A stretch of DNA of 64,000 nt from Candidatus Tumulicola sp. (GCA_035601835.1 DATNNM010000003.1:62001-126000), one strand, 5' to 3'; counted from the first letter of the stretch, positions 41,718 through 53,699 are shown. Translations and numbers: made by a program. Notes: generated from the sequence alone by a model not told the origin.

Positions 41718-43982
41718 TTAGAACGCTTGGCCGAAGCCGAACGAGATGTGCGACCCTTGTTTCCCCGTGGCCAGATCGATGCGCACCTGCTGCGGCAGCA
41801 GCGGCGTCGTGAGGCGTATGCCGATGCCGAAGTCGGTCTTAAGGCGGAACGGCGCACGCACGTACGTCACCTGCGGGAGCGCCGCCGGTTGGAACGGCGC
41901 GTGCGGCCCGGATGGCGGCGTGGGCGTGGGCGCAGGCGTCGCTCCCACGATGGGGGTGACGTACGGAGCATCGCCGGTGTCCGCGAAGAAGACCACGCCG
42001 ACTTTGCGATCCTGCGTGATCGGCAGTCGCAATTCCACTTGGCCGAGGATCTGGCGATCGCCGTAGTAGACGAATTTCGTGCCGCGCAGCTGTTGGTCTG
42101 AAAGACTGAAGAGGTCGTTGTACGGCAGGCCTGCGCCGGTCGACGGATCGTAGCTGCTCGAGAAGCCGAAGTTGAGATGGACGCCCAAGGTCGAATGCCG
42201 GCGCACCGGCCAAAAGCGCGTCGCATCCAGGTCGGTCTTGGAGAAGCGATAGTTGGAGCCGAATGCCTTGATCGATACCTCTTCTGCGACCGAACCCGTG
42301 CTGCCGGAACGCGGGTTGACCACGTCGTCGCGGCTGTCTCGGATCAGCCCCGCATTGACGCTGCGCAGGTTGGAAGCGCCGGACTGCTGCGCGACGCCGC
42401 CGCTGGTCGTGCTCGTCGGCTGCAACACGGCGCCGCGGAGATCCAGCAAGTCCTGAGAGAAGCCCTGCGCGGTGAACTGTTGGAAGAGCCGCGTCGCGGA
42501 AACGCCGTAGCTCAGGCGCGTGTAGTCGGCGACCGGATGACCAAGTGACAGCGCGATGCCCGCCTGGCGTGAAGAGTAATTGGCGAACTCGTTGTTGCAC
42601 GGCGTGCTGCCGGCGACGCACGGACCGCTGAACGTTCCCGGCGCAGGCGTCGCCACGAGCGGCGTCGTGGGCGAGCCGCCGACCGGCGACAGCGTGAAGA
42701 ACGGATTGTTGCCCGGCTCCTTGTACACCGGATACGGCTGGTTGATCACCACGTTGTTGAAGAGCTGCACCTGGACCGAACTCGGCTTGAACTTCTTGAT
42801 GTACGGCACGGTGAACGACAGACTGACATCGCTGACGTGCGAGCCGCGCTGCGCGCTGATCGAGCCGCCGTTGCCGGTGCCGTTGATATTGCTTTCGGAG
42901 TATGAAATGCTGCCGGACAGACCTTGGCCGTATTGACCGCCGCCGCCGTAGCTGACGCCCACGCTCGCCGTTCCGGTGCGCTGTTCGACGACGGTCCAGA
43001 CCAGCGTGATGTAACCGCACTTGTCGGCGAACGGTTTCGTGCCGAGGTCGACCGACTTGAAGAATTGCGTGTTGTTGATCGCCTCGTAGTCGCGGCGCAC
43101 CCGCGAGTCGGTGACGAGCTCGCCGGGTTTCATGCGCAGCAGGCGCCGGATCACGTAGTCTTTGGTCTTCGAATTGCCCTGGATCTCGACGGCGCCGACA
43201 CGCGCCTCGCAGATCGCCACGTTCAGCACGCCGGGATTCTTTTCGTCCGGATCGCCGCTGACCACGGCTTGCAGTCCGAGATCTTTGTACAGATTCCCGA
43301 TCGCGAGCAGATCATCGCCGAAGGCTTGCTGCGAGAACACGGTGCCCGGTTTTATCTTCATCACCGCGAGAATCGCCGGGGTGCGCACGACGGTGTTGCC
43401 GGTCACGTCGATCTTCGTGATCGTCACGCCTTCCTTGACGTCCAATGCGAGCGTGCCTTCTTTGTCGATGTGGATGTTGGCGACGTGCCGCGTGCCGGTG
43501 TAGCCGAGCTTGTCGTAATACGAGTTGATCTTCGCGACGTCATCGCGCAAAGTGTTCGTGTTCAGCACCGAGCCTGCGGTGGTGTCCATCAGCGCGGTGA
43601 GGATCTCCGTGGTGACGTGCGTATTGCCGTCGAACAAGATCTTCGACACGACCGGGTTCTCGATGACGATGAACGTGACGGCCACGCCGCCGGGCGTCGC
43701 ACGGATGTCGGTGCGCACGTCTGAGAAGTAACCGAGATTCACAATGGCCGCTTGATCGGCCGCCAATTGCTTCGTGTCGAGGGGCCGGCCGGCTTGGGAA
43801 TGGATGACGACGGCGATCTTGTCCGTCGGTACGTGGGCGTTGCCGCGCACGTTGATCGCGGTGACGATCGGCTGGCTTGCGGCTGGTGTGGCTAGCGGGT
43901 TCGCCGCGATCGCGAGGGCCGCGACTAGGCACACTACCACCGCCAAACGCATCACTAAGGCCACAGGCAGGGGGCTCCTCAT
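41718..43982 (-). CDS. bamA: Outer membrane protein assembly factor BamA
   Basis: A 754-residue Omp85 protein. The signal peptide is within the first 35 residues, then four POTRA domains (about 38-110, 111-185, 186-262, 263-340; each starts like PIVTAINVRGNAHVP, VVSKILFDGNTHV, VTITKIDVTGNTVV, RVGAVEIQGNSKT) and a C-terminal 16-strand barrel with the VRxD-like RDSRDDVVNPRSG region and the final IDLATGKQGSHISFGFGQAF ending in Phe. Proteobacterial BamA has five POTRA domains. The start is uncertain: ATG 43982 lacks a ribosome site, whereas AGGAG inside it would suit a GTG at about 43964. It inserts barrel proteins into the outer membrane. Confidence 0.94.
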   Translation of the reverse strand: MRSPLPVALVMRLAVVVCLVAALAIAANPLATPAASQPIVTAINVRGNAHVPTDKIAVVIHSQAGRPLDTKQLAADQAAIVNLGYFSDVRTDIRATPGGVAVTFIVIENPVVSKILFDGNTHVTTEILTALMDTTAGSVLNTNTLRDDVAKINSYYDKLGYTGTRHVANIHIDKEGTLALDVKEGVTITKIDVTGNTVVRTPAILAVMKIKPGTVFSQQAFGDDLLAIGNLYKDLGLQAVVSGDPDEKNPGVLNVAICEARVGAVEIQGNSKTKDYVIRRLLRMKPGELVTDSRVRRDYEAINNTQFFKSVDLGTKPFADKCGYITLVWTVVEQRTGTASVGVSYGGGGQYGQGLSGSISYSESNINGTGNGGSISAQRGSHVSDVSLSFTVPYIKKFKPSSVQVQLFNNVVINQPYPVYKEPGNNPFFTLSPVGGSPTTPLVATPAPGTFSGPCVAGSTPCNNEFANYSSRQAGIALSLGHPVADYTRLSYGVSATRLFQQFTAQGFSQDLLDLRGAVLQPTSTTSGGVAQQSGASNLRSVNAGLIRDSRDDVVNPRSGSTGSVAEEVSIKAFGSNYRFSKTDLDATRFWPVRRHSTLGVHLNFGFSSSYDPSTGAGLPYNDLFSLSDQQLRGTKFVYYGDRQILGQVELRLPITQDRKVGVVFFADTGDAPYVTPIVGATPAPTPTPPSGPHAPFQPAALPQVTYVRAPFRLKTDFGIGIRLTTPLLPQQVRIDLATGKQGSHISFGFGQAF

Positions 43983-44186
43983 CTACTGCGGGACCGGCTA
44001 CAAGACGCGCGCGTGGTTTCTCCGCGCATCGGGTCGCTCGTCTGGGCTATGGGATGTGCTCGCCGGAACGCACAAGCAGCGGCCCGGTTCGCCGCTGCCT
44101 CGGGTAAGCCCGTTGGCCGCTGTCGCCGTTCGTACGATGCTTCCGTGACTTCCCGGATTTGAGGGACATTCCTGCACGGCGGCGCT

Positions 44187-47100
44187 TTAGCGGAACGTCA
44201 CACGTATGTCGAGCTTGTAGCTTTGTAAGCCGGTCGGGCCTTGCGTCTGCAAGAATTCTAGCGACGCATAATCGCGCAACGCATACGCGAAACCGTAGGC
44301 TTGCGATTGATATGTAGAATAGAGCGACGACCGGTAGATCGCCGCCACCGTCGGCGTCACGAACTTGCGCACTTCGAGGTTCAGGTTTCCGCGTTCGTCG
44401 AAATTGAAGGCGACTTCTTCGATGTTCAGCGATTGAGCGAGTGCGGATTCGAACGGGAACAACACGCTGCGCTGCAGTTCAGCGGTGAAATAATTCTGCG
44501 CGAGGTTCACGAATTGCGACTGCGCATCCGCCGGACCATTGAGCACGGATTCGATCTGCGTGCCGTGCAGCAGCGCCGCGATGATCTGATCGCGGCTTTG
44601 CGGCGGTTCCGAAGAAACATCGGTGTTGAGGTTGTCCAGGCGTCCCGTCACCACGACTGCGATGCGCTGTCCGGAGGCGTTGGTCACAGCTTTGACGTCC
44701 AGGGTCGGCAGCAAGCCTTCTTCCGGCGTGAACGTGACGACGCCGCGCTCCAGGCGGAAGACCGTATCGAAGTAGCTCACTTGCCCGCGCCGTGCTTCGA
44801 GCGTGCCCGCCAGCGTCGGCGCACCGATGCTGCCGCCGATCACGAGCGTACCGCCGCCGGTGAGATCGATCGCGCCGCCGCGCACGCGCAAGTTCTGCGC
44901 CGTGGTGGTCAGTCCGAGATCAATGGATGGAAGGGCGAAGAGCGGCGCAGGCAGCGCTTGCGGCGTCTCACCGGTGATGAGATGCTCGCCGGGCGGATAC
45001 AGCGGGCCGCCATAGGCCACCATCTGTCCGGGCTTGAGCGTAGGGATTCCGGGTATGAGCGTATGCTCGGGCGGCGCGCTCGTCTGACCAAACCCTTGCG
45101 CGAGCGCGAAGATCGCCGAGGTCGGGATGGTCGCGTTGCGCATGGTCAGGTTTCCGGAGAGATACGGCGTCGCGCCGGATTTCGTGAAACTCAAATCGCC
45201 GTCGAAGGTGCCGGAGACCCAGCGCGGCACGTCGATCGACGCGTTGTGCAGGGTGACGTGCGACCAGTACGACAATCCGGCGACGGAACGCACGCCCACT
45301 GCGGGGACGACGTGCGCCGCGCCGCGAGCGTCAACGGTGCCGGACCCAAGCGCACCGTGGAACTTCTGGAGCGTCAGCGTGTCTTGGGCGAGGGCGACGT
45401 CGGCGTTGACGCCGGTGAGCGCCTGCGCACTGGTCTTGACGGATCCGTTGCGCAGCGTCGCGCTGCCCGCGAGGTCGGGCGCCCCGGCGCTTCCGGCTGC
45501 CGACACGCGCACATCCAAAATCCCGCCGAGCGAGTTGTTCTTGCCGACGAGCGGATCAAAGGCGGCGAGGTCGATACCCGCGGCGGTGAAACGCATGTTG
45601 ACGGCCTTGCGCGCGGGGCCCAGTGCGAGCGGCTGCAGCTTCAGCGGCAGGCTTCCGGAGAGCGCGAGCGTTCCATGGCGATGCGCCAGCACCAATTCGG
45701 TGTCGCCGATGCTCAGTTCGCCCGGGGCATACGACGCGCTGCCATTGAGGCTGTCGAACGCGACCCCGTACGCCGTCCCCGCGCCTGCCCGGAGGCCTGC
45801 GCTGACGTATGGGCGCGCTACGGTTCCGGAAAACGCGAGGGTTGCGGCGGCGCTGCCGGTCAACGCACCGGGTTGTTGCACGAGCATTGCGATGCGACTG
45901 AGGTCTTTGGCGTTGATCTTCGCGGTGCCCGCGATGCGCGCACCCGGCCCGAAGGTCACGTCGCCGCCGGCATCCGCGTACGGCACTGATAGCTGCGCAC
46001 CCGACAGACGCGTGATGACGCCGTTGGAGTCGACTCGTCCGGATGCGACGAGGATCTGCAGCTTTTGGACGTAGCCGTCGTGCAGGGTGAAGTTCGCGTG
46101 CGCCGATGGGTGCTTCAATGATCCTTGCATCGAGCCGGCCGCATCGAGTTTGCCGCTGAGCCCGAGATCCTCACGGCGCACCAGCGGCGCGATGATGCCG
46201 AGGTCGAGGCGGCTCACGCGGCCGCTCACGTCGAATGTCGCCTGCGAGAAATCGGGAAGCAGCGTGGCGGCGTTCGCAAAGCGGACGCTCCCGTTCAGCG
46301 ACGATGATCCGATCGCGCCGTCTTGACTCACGTTCGCGAGAACGGAACCGCGGCGGCCCCCGAACACGACGTTGACCGAGCCCAGCGGAACGCCGGCGAT
46401 CTCCGTGGCGGTGATGCCGATCGAACCGCTCGCGCGCGCGCGACCGGGTGACACCGCGAACTCGACGTTGCCCCGGCCGGTGCCTTCGAGCGTATCATAC
46501 CCGTTGAAAAAGTCGTTGAAATCCGAAAGATCGACAGCCTTGCTGGCCGCGCGAACGTCGATCTGACCGGGCGAGAGGCTGCCGCCGAACGAAAACGCCG
46601 AGGAGCCCAAACGCACGCGGCCATTGTCGAGGCGCGCGACGCGGCCGTTCACCGAGACGTCCGTTTGCAAATCGCCGAACGCGACGCCCCGCAGGGTGCC
46701 TTCACTCGTGGCAAGCGATCCGGAAAGCGAAGGGCGCGCGAGCGTGCCGCGAATCGCGAAGTCCGAGGCGACGCTGCCGGTCATGGCGGCCGAAGCCGGC
46801 AGAAAATGATCCACCAACCGCCCGAGATCGCCTTCGTGTAGGGACCCGTTAAAGTCGAGCGTCGCGCCGGACAGATCTTTTCCAAACGTGAAACCTAGCG
46901 CGTTGCCGCTCACGACCGCCCGGCTGCCTGCAAGATCGACGCGTCCGGTGGCTGCCAGGTTCGCAGGCGCGTAGTTGACGTCGAGTTCGGCGGCGAGCGG
47001 CAGGCCTTGAATGGACGAATCGCTCAATGCCACTGCGCCGGTAAAGCCTGGCCCGCGCCGGCCGGCCTGAATCGCGCCGAGCACGGTCGCTTGGCCGCGA

Positions 47101-49445
47101 TCGAGCCGCACGCCGAGCGATTGCAAGTCGGCGACGTTGACGCCGCTCGCCCACAATCCGACGGTGTCATTCCCCGACGCCGGGCTCGAGCCGGCGAGTG
47201 CCACGTCGCCTCCCGCGGCGCTGAGGGCGGCAGCGATCGTAGTTTTTCCACCGCTGCGCGCGGCGACGGCATTCGCCGCGCCAATCGGGATGCCGGCGAT
47301 CGAGGCATTTGAGTTGGACGAGCGGGCCGCCACGGCCCACCGGTCGCCGTCGAGCAATGCATCGAAGCGCAGCTGTGTCCGCCCGGTTACGCGGGCCGCG
47401 GAGACAAGGGGAATGCGCGCCAGATCCGCGCTGACCACTCCCTCGAGCGCCGCTGCGTACGCGCCTCGCGCCGGCTCGAGGTCGACCGTGCCGCTCGCAA
47501 CGATGGTCGCGTCGCGGCCGTGAACGCTCGCCTCGCGGATGTCGAATCGGCTTCCTTTGCCAACGGCGCGCAGTTTTGCGTCACCGAGGTCGGCGCCGGC
47601 CACCTGGACGCCGCGAGCGCGCAGATCGAGCACACTTGCATTGGTCTGTTGCGTGCCCGGCTTTGGTCTGACTAAGCCGTCCGCCGCGCCGAGATCGAAA
47701 CCTGATCGCACGACGCTGACGCCGTCGAGCGTGCCTGCCATCGCCGGCGTGCGCACGGGCGCGTCGCCGAACAATCCGGGCAGGCGCACGTCCGATGCGT
47801 CGACGCTCACCGGTGCGTGCGTCGCGACGAGCTCGGCGCTGAGCACGCGCCCTGTGTGCAATCGATCGACCGTCGTCGCAAAAGCGATCTCACCGTTGGG
47901 CCAGCGCGCGATCGCCGGCCCGATGACGTACGCAGAACGGGCGACGTCGTACATCGTGCGTACGCTCGTGCGTTTGTCGCTGACTTGCGCGTATCCCCAG
48001 CCGCGCAGCGAGTTTGAGGTCACCTCGATCAGGGCGAGCGTTTCGGCGCGTCCGTGGTGCACCAAGCCCGCGACCACCGGCACTTGTGATGACGGCAAAC
48101 TCCCGACGGCGACAAAGGTCCCCACAGGCACGGCCTGAGCAAGATCGACGTCTCCTTCTAAGTATGCCTGGCCGGCGCCATAGCCCGCGTTCAAGCTTTG
48201 AATCGCGAGGTGGCCATTGTTGTAGAAGAACGCGCCCGCGATGCGGCGCAGCGGAATGCCGGCAAGCGTGGCGATGCCTGGGCATTCAAACGAGCCGCTC
48301 ACGTCGATGCCGTCGATCGGGCCGTCGAGACGCACGTGCGCTCGGATGCGCCCGCGCGCGTCCTTGTGGATCGAAAAGGCGAATAGCTTAGCCGCGCGCT
48401 CGAGCGCGCCGTCCGCATCGACCGCGAGCGCGAAGCGGAAACCGCTCAAAAGACGCATGCCGCCGGAACCCCGGAGCGGGATGCCCCCGGCGGTCCCATG
48501 CACGCCATCGAGCGTGAGGATATCGCCGCTATAGCGCAAGCGTCCGGAGATGTAGCGTACCGGCGCGATGAGAGGGATGAAGCGAATGCGACCGTCTCGG
48601 ATCGGAGCGACGCCGCTCCATTGCCACTGCGGACCCTGGTTCGCGTCATAGCCGAGCGCGTAGCCGCGCAGCTCGACGTCGGCGAAACCGGTTTCGACCG
48701 CAAACGCGGAAGTCGACGCGATGTAATCGACGAGCGGCGCGACCGGGACTCCGCGCGCCGCGATGCGGATCTCCGCGTAACCAACCCGATCTTTTTCAAC
48801 CAGCTTCGCAGTGATGGGCGTCGAGTTGGAACCGGCCACGAGGCGACCCGTCAGCGCGCCTAGGGATTGCTGCCCTTGCGCGATGCTCGCGAAGCTTTGC
48901 AACTCCGTGAGCGAGAAAGCGCGACCCGGCTTTGCGAACGCAGTCGGGTTGAGGAAATCGATTCTGCCGTTGACGATCCGCAGGCTCAAGTGCAGCAACG
49001 GACCTTTACTTCCGTTTTGCGGCAACGGACCTTTAGGTCCGTTATTGGTCTGCCCGAACAACGGCGACGTGTTGTAATCGCCGGAGGCCAGACGCACCAC
49101 GCGCAGCACCGGCTCGATGAGTTCGATCCTGGAAACGCCAAAGCGGCGGTCGCCGCCGCCGAAGAGGCCGCGAGGATCGTAATCGACCGTGATGCGCTTC
49201 GCCGCGAAGAGGAGGCCGCCGAAGCGGTCGACGATCCTGACGTCGCCGGCTGTCAGACGGTGGGATCCTACGTCGATTACGCCGCGTTCTAGATGAAAGC
49301 CGCCGCGCAGGAAGAGCGTCGTCTGGAGCGCCGCGCCCACGAAAGCGGAGCGCGGCCCCTGGAAGGTGACCACGACAGCAGCAAGCACGCAGACGACCGC
49401 CGCGACGATCGCCACAGCCCAGAGGAACCGCCGCAGCCTGGCCAT
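44187..49445 (-). CDS. tamB: TamB/AsmA-like translocation and lipid-transport protein
   Basis: A 1752-residue envelope-spanning protein. One N-terminal membrane anchor (about 8-28, LWAVAIVAAVVCVLAAVVVTF) is followed by very long repetitive beta-taco sequence and the C-terminal TamB domain (DUF490; GGTLVIGGSIGAPTLAGTLEARRGQVSYFDTVFRLERGVVTFTPEEG) ending YKLDIRVTFR. TamB-like proteins form a hydrophobic groove carrying phospholipids to the outer membrane and assist barrel assembly with Omp85 partners; bamA lies next to it, with 204 bases between. Residues about 135-150 (NGPKGPLPQNGSKGPL) come from two palindromic elements inserted in frame. Confidence 0.9.
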   Translation of the reverse strand: MARLRRFLWAVAIVAAVVCVLAAVVVTFQGPRSAFVGAALQTTLFLRGGFHLERGVIDVGSHRLTAGDVRIVDRFGGLLFAAKRITVDYDPRGLFGGGDRRFGVSRIELIEPVLRVVRLASGDYNTSPLFGQTNNGPKGPLPQNGSKGPLLHLSLRIVNGRIDFLNPTAFAKPGRAFSLTELQSFASIAQGQQSLGALTGRLVAGSNSTPITAKLVEKDRVGYAEIRIAARGVPVAPLVDYIASTSAFAVETGFADVELRGYALGYDANQGPQWQWSGVAPIRDGRIRFIPLIAPVRYISGRLRYSGDILTLDGVHGTAGGIPLRGSGGMRLLSGFRFALAVDADGALERAAKLFAFSIHKDARGRIRAHVRLDGPIDGIDVSGSFECPGIATLAGIPLRRIAGAFFYNNGHLAIQSLNAGYGAGQAYLEGDVDLAQAVPVGTFVAVGSLPSSQVPVVAGLVHHGRAETLALIEVTSNSLRGWGYAQVSDKRTSVRTMYDVARSAYVIGPAIARWPNGEIAFATTVDRLHTGRVLSAELVATHAPVSVDASDVRLPGLFGDAPVRTPAMAGTLDGVSVVRSGFDLGAADGLVRPKPGTQQTNASVLDLRARGVQVAGADLGDAKLRAVGKGSRFDIREASVHGRDATIVASGTVDLEPARGAYAAALEGVVSADLARIPLVSAARVTGRTQLRFDALLDGDRWAVAARSSNSNASIAGIPIGAANAVAARSGGKTTIAAALSAAGGDVALAGSSPASGNDTVGLWASGVNVADLQSLGVRLDRGQATVLGAIQAGRRGPGFTGAVALSDSSIQGLPLAAELDVNYAPANLAATGRVDLAGSRAVVSGNALGFTFGKDLSGATLDFNGSLHEGDLGRLVDHFLPASAAMTGSVASDFAIRGTLARPSLSGSLATSEGTLRGVAFGDLQTDVSVNGRVARLDNGRVRLGSSAFSFGGSLSPGQIDVRAASKAVDLSDFNDFFNGYDTLEGTGRGNVEFAVSPGRARASGSIGITATEIAGVPLGSVNVVFGGRRGSVLANVSQDGAIGSSSLNGSVRFANAATLLPDFSQATFDVSGRVSRLDLGIIAPLVRREDLGLSGKLDAAGSMQGSLKHPSAHANFTLHDGYVQKLQILVASGRVDSNGVITRLSGAQLSVPYADAGGDVTFGPGARIAGTAKINAKDLSRIAMLVQQPGALTGSAAATLAFSGTVARPYVSAGLRAGAGTAYGVAFDSLNGSASYAPGELSIGDTELVLAHRHGTLALSGSLPLKLQPLALGPARKAVNMRFTAAGIDLAAFDPLVGKNNSLGGILDVRVSAAGSAGAPDLAGSATLRNGSVKTSAQALTGVNADVALAQDTLTLQKFHGALGSGTVDARGAAHVVPAVGVRSVAGLSYWSHVTLHNASIDVPRWVSGTFDGDLSFTKSGATPYLSGNLTMRNATIPTSAIFALAQGFGQTSAPPEHTLIPGIPTLKPGQMVAYGGPLYPPGEHLITGETPQALPAPLFALPSIDLGLTTTAQNLRVRGGAIDLTGGGTLVIGGSIGAPTLAGTLEARRGQVSYFDTVFRLERGVVTFTPEEGLLPTLDVKAVTNASGQRIAVVVTGRLDNLNTDVSSEPPQSRDQIIAALLHGTQIESVLNGPADAQSQFVNLAQNYFTAELQRSVLFPFESALAQSLNIEEVAFNFDERGNLNLEVRKFVTPTVAAIYRSSLYSTYQSQAYGFAYALRDYASLEFLQTQGPTGLQSYKLDIRVTFR
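48997..49043 (-). repeat. Two palindromic elements in frame inside tamB
   Basis: AACGGACC...CCGTT palindromes at 48997-49016 (imperfect) and 49024-49043 (perfect arms AACGGACCT/AGGTCCGTT). They share the CCTTTA centre with the intergenic CACGGACC-type copies. Together they add a Gly/Pro/Lys-rich insert of about 16 residues near the protein's N-terminal region. Confidence 0.8.
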
Positions 49446-49470
49446 ATTGTCCTTGTACCCGGAACGGCCC

Positions 49471-49668
49471 TCAGATTGACCATTCCCAGGTATTCCAAAA
49501 TTCGCTCACTGCGTAAACGTACTTATACCCTTTAGAGTCGGTGTCGAACACGGCCAGCCGCCGGGTGTACCACAGCACGATGACCGGCGTTGGCAAATCC
49601 AATAGCCACGTTAGCTCGGTTGGATCCTCATCAGGCCGGTCCAGGTCGTTCGCGAAAGCGGATCTCGT
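49471..49668 (-). pseudogene. Orphan C-terminal coding fragment between tamB and gyrB
   Basis: A 65-codon open frame following an in-frame TAG, with no ATG or GTG start near its beginning. The sequence (FANDLDRPDEDPTELTWLLDL, then PVIVLWYTRRLAVFDTDSKG and YKYVYAVSEFWNTWEWSI at the end) is rich in Trp and Tyr and reads like a real protein end rather than chance. It probably is the tail of a gene whose front was lost when this junction formed, or a small gene with an unusual start. Composition is less GC-rich than tamB. Confidence 0.35.
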
Positions 49669-49697
49669 CTATCGCCTTCCAACGAGGGAAGAGGGCC

Positions 49698-51653
<1,956 letters not shown>

Positions 51654-52577
51654 TTATCGCATACTTCTACTTATCTTTGTGTGTTCGTCGAATAACGCAT
51701 TGGCCCATTCTCTACCGAGCAGATCCTCGACGACGGCGCGTCCGATTTCGGCTTGCGGCCGGTGCGCGACGAGCATCACGAAACTCCACGCCACGACGCG
51801 ATCTCCCGGCTCCAGCGCGCCGCGGCGCATCCTCGCGCGGGCGTATGCCAAGTGCTGCTCCCATGCAGAGCGCAAGCGGCGGCACACGCGCTGGAAGGCG
51901 TGCTTCGTCGCTCCGGCCACCTGCTTGACGATGTCGTCGTGCGATAGCCAGGGCGCCGCGTTGAGGCTGTGCGCGATGCGCGCATCAGCTTTGCGGCGCG
52001 CCATGTCCGCGCACGGCTCGCAGCGTGAAGCCGGACCAGCGGGTCGGGCCGGCCCCGGGCGCCACACGCCGCACTCGGCGCAGCGCTGCCAGCCGGCGCG
52101 CGAGCGTTGGCGATCGAGCGCCTCTTGCTCCATCCGCAACGCGGCCATCACTTCTTCCAAGCTCCGTTCTTGCAGCGACGGACCTCGCTCATGTGGCAAC
52201 GGACCTTGTGGAGCGGGACCTTTAGAGCCCGCTGACTCCCCTCGTTTCTCAATGCCGCGGTCCAAGAGTATCCTCGTGCGCCCGGTGGCGATCGTGAAAC
52301 GCAAACGGCGCAGCGGTGCGCCGGGAACGCGCGCGCGCAAGCGCTCGATGATCGTCGGCGCCAAGAACGTGAGTTGATGGCTCCATGCGCTGCCCGCGGT
52401 CAGAACCGCAAGCGTTCCGTCGCGGTATTTCGCCGTGCGCGTGCGGCGCGCGATGTCGTTGCCGACCGCTTCGGCCCACGCGGCCGCGAGCATGTTCGCT
52501 TCGTCACCGCCGTCGGCGCGCCGCCCTGTGGGCTTCCACGCATCCAGCAACGCTCGGAGCGGGCGTGGACCGCTCAT
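51654..52577 (-). CDS. DciA-like (DUF721) protein with added zinc-finger C-terminal domain
   Basis: A 307-residue protein. Residues about 10-108 match the DUF721/DciA domain (LLDAWKP, AWAEAVGNDIARRTRTAKYRDGTLAVLTAGSAWSHQLTFLAPTIIERL), the bacterial replicative-helicase loader or operator. About 115-134 is an insert encoded by palindromic elements. About 165-195 holds a CxxC...CxxC zinc finger (CAECGVW and CEPCAD), followed by an unrecognised helical domain. Standard DciA is under ~200 residues. ATG 52577 overlaps recF (ATGA), and gyrB follows: the recF-DUF721-gyrB order typical of actinobacteria and relatives. Confidence 0.85.
   Translation of the reverse strand: MSGPRPLRALLDAWKPTGRRADGGDEANMLAAAWAEAVGNDIARRTRTAKYRDGTLAVLTAGSAWSHQLTFLAPTIIERLRARVPGAPLRRLRFTIATGRTRILLDRGIEKRGESAGSKGPAPQGPLPHERGPSLQERSLEEVMAALRMEQEALDRQRSRAGWQRCAECGVWRPGPARPAGPASRCEPCADMARRKADARIAHSLNAAPWLSHDDIVKQVAGATKHAFQRVCRRLRSAWEQHLAYARARMRRGALEPGDRVVAWSFVMLVAHRPQAEIGRAVVEDLLGREWANALFDEHTKISRSMR
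52175..52233 (-). repeat. Palindromic elements in frame inside the DciA-like gene
   Basis: A composite of element pieces: GACGGACCTCG..., CAACGGACCTTG..., and a nearly perfect AGCGGGACCTTTAGAGCCCGCT hairpin written here as arms AGCGGG and CCCGCT (52212-52233). The centre TTTAG matches the family. They encode a Gly/Pro/Lys/Ser-rich linker between the DUF721 domain and the zinc finger. Confidence 0.75.
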
Positions 52578-53692
52578 GGATATGCGCCGCTCAGTTCGAG
52601 TTGGCCGTTGCGCACTTCGACGACCCTACCGGCGGCCTCGAGCGCGGGGTCGGCGAGATCCGTCGCCGTGATAAAGGCTTGCTCGTAGCCTGCGATGCTG
52701 TCCAAGAAAGCACGGCGGCGCTGCGCATCGAGTTCCGAAAGGACGTCATCGAGCAAAAGGACCGGTGCCTCACCGGCCGAGGCGCGCAAGAGCGCGTATT
52801 CGGCGGCCTTGAGGGCGAGGACGGCGGTGCGTTGCTGGCCCTGAGAGCCGAATCGCGCGAGCGGCAAGCCGCGCAGTGCGAGCAGCACGTCGTCGCGATG
52901 CGGTCCCACCAGCGCCATCTTTCGAGCCAGTTCCGCGGGTTTGCTTGCATCCATCGCGGCGCGCAGGTTTGCAGCCACGGCGTCCGGCGATTCGTCGGGC
53001 TGTTCAGGCACGGGCTCGTAGGTGACGCTGAGCGCTTCGTGCGTGCCGACCCAGCGCGCGTGCGCGGCAGCAGCTTCACGATCCAAACGGCGCACGTAAC
53101 TCGCCCGCGCCGACACGAGGCGGGCGCCGCTGTCCGCAAGCTGATCGTTGTAGGTCGCGAGCAGCGTGCGGTCGGCGGCATCCGGCGAGCGCAGGAACGC
53201 GTTTTTCTGCGCGAGCGTCTTCGCGTAGCGCGCCAGATCTCCGTAATAGGTGCGGGTCGCCTGCGAGAGCGCCGCGTTCAGCATGCGCCGGCGCCCGCTG
53301 GCCGGTCCGGATGCAATGTCCAAATCGGCCGGCACGAACGTCACGGCGGCCACGCCGCCGAGAAAGTTCGCGTACGAGACCGCCCGGCCGTTGCGCAGGA
53401 AACGTTTGCGCGCGCCGCTGCCTTCGCGCGTGATGTGACACGCGATCACCTGCTCGCCGTTGCGCGTGCGCACGCGCGCGCTCACGCTCGCCGCCGGCGT
53501 ATCGATGCGCACCAGATCCGACTCGCGAGTGGCCCGGAAAGATTTGCCGAGCGCCAAGAGCGCGAGGGCTTCGAGCAGGTTGGATTTGCCCTGCGCATTG
53601 GCGCCGATGAGAACGCACGCGCCCTCCGGCGGTTCGAAGCAGAGGGCGGCGTAGTTGCGGAAGTTCGCGAGTTCCAGCGAGAGGACGCGCAC
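52574..53692 (-). CDS. recF: DNA replication and repair protein RecF
   Basis: A 372-residue SMC-like ATPase of gap repair: N-terminal LELANFRNYAALCFEPPEG, Walker A GANAQGKSNLLEAL, signature region LGSQGQQRTAVLALKAAEY (in the ABC-type signature position) and Walker B APVLLLDDVLSELDAQRR. It loads RecA at gaps together with RecO and RecR (recR is at 13.2 kb). It starts seven bases after the dnaN stop and overlaps the DciA-like gene by four bases. Confidence 0.96.
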   Translation of the reverse strand: MRVLSLELANFRNYAALCFEPPEGACVLIGANAQGKSNLLEALALLALGKSFRATRESDLVRIDTPAASVSARVRTRNGEQVIACHITREGSGARKRFLRNGRAVSYANFLGGVAAVTFVPADLDIASGPASGRRRMLNAALSQATRTYYGDLARYAKTLAQKNAFLRSPDAADRTLLATYNDQLADSGARLVSARASYVRRLDREAAAAHARWVGTHEALSVTYEPVPEQPDESPDAVAANLRAAMDASKPAELARKMALVGPHRDDVLLALRGLPLARFGSQGQQRTAVLALKAAEYALLRASAGEAPVLLLDDVLSELDAQRRRAFLDSIAGYEQAFITATDLADPALEAAGRVVEVRNGQLELSGAYP

Positions 53693-53699
53693 GGCGGTC

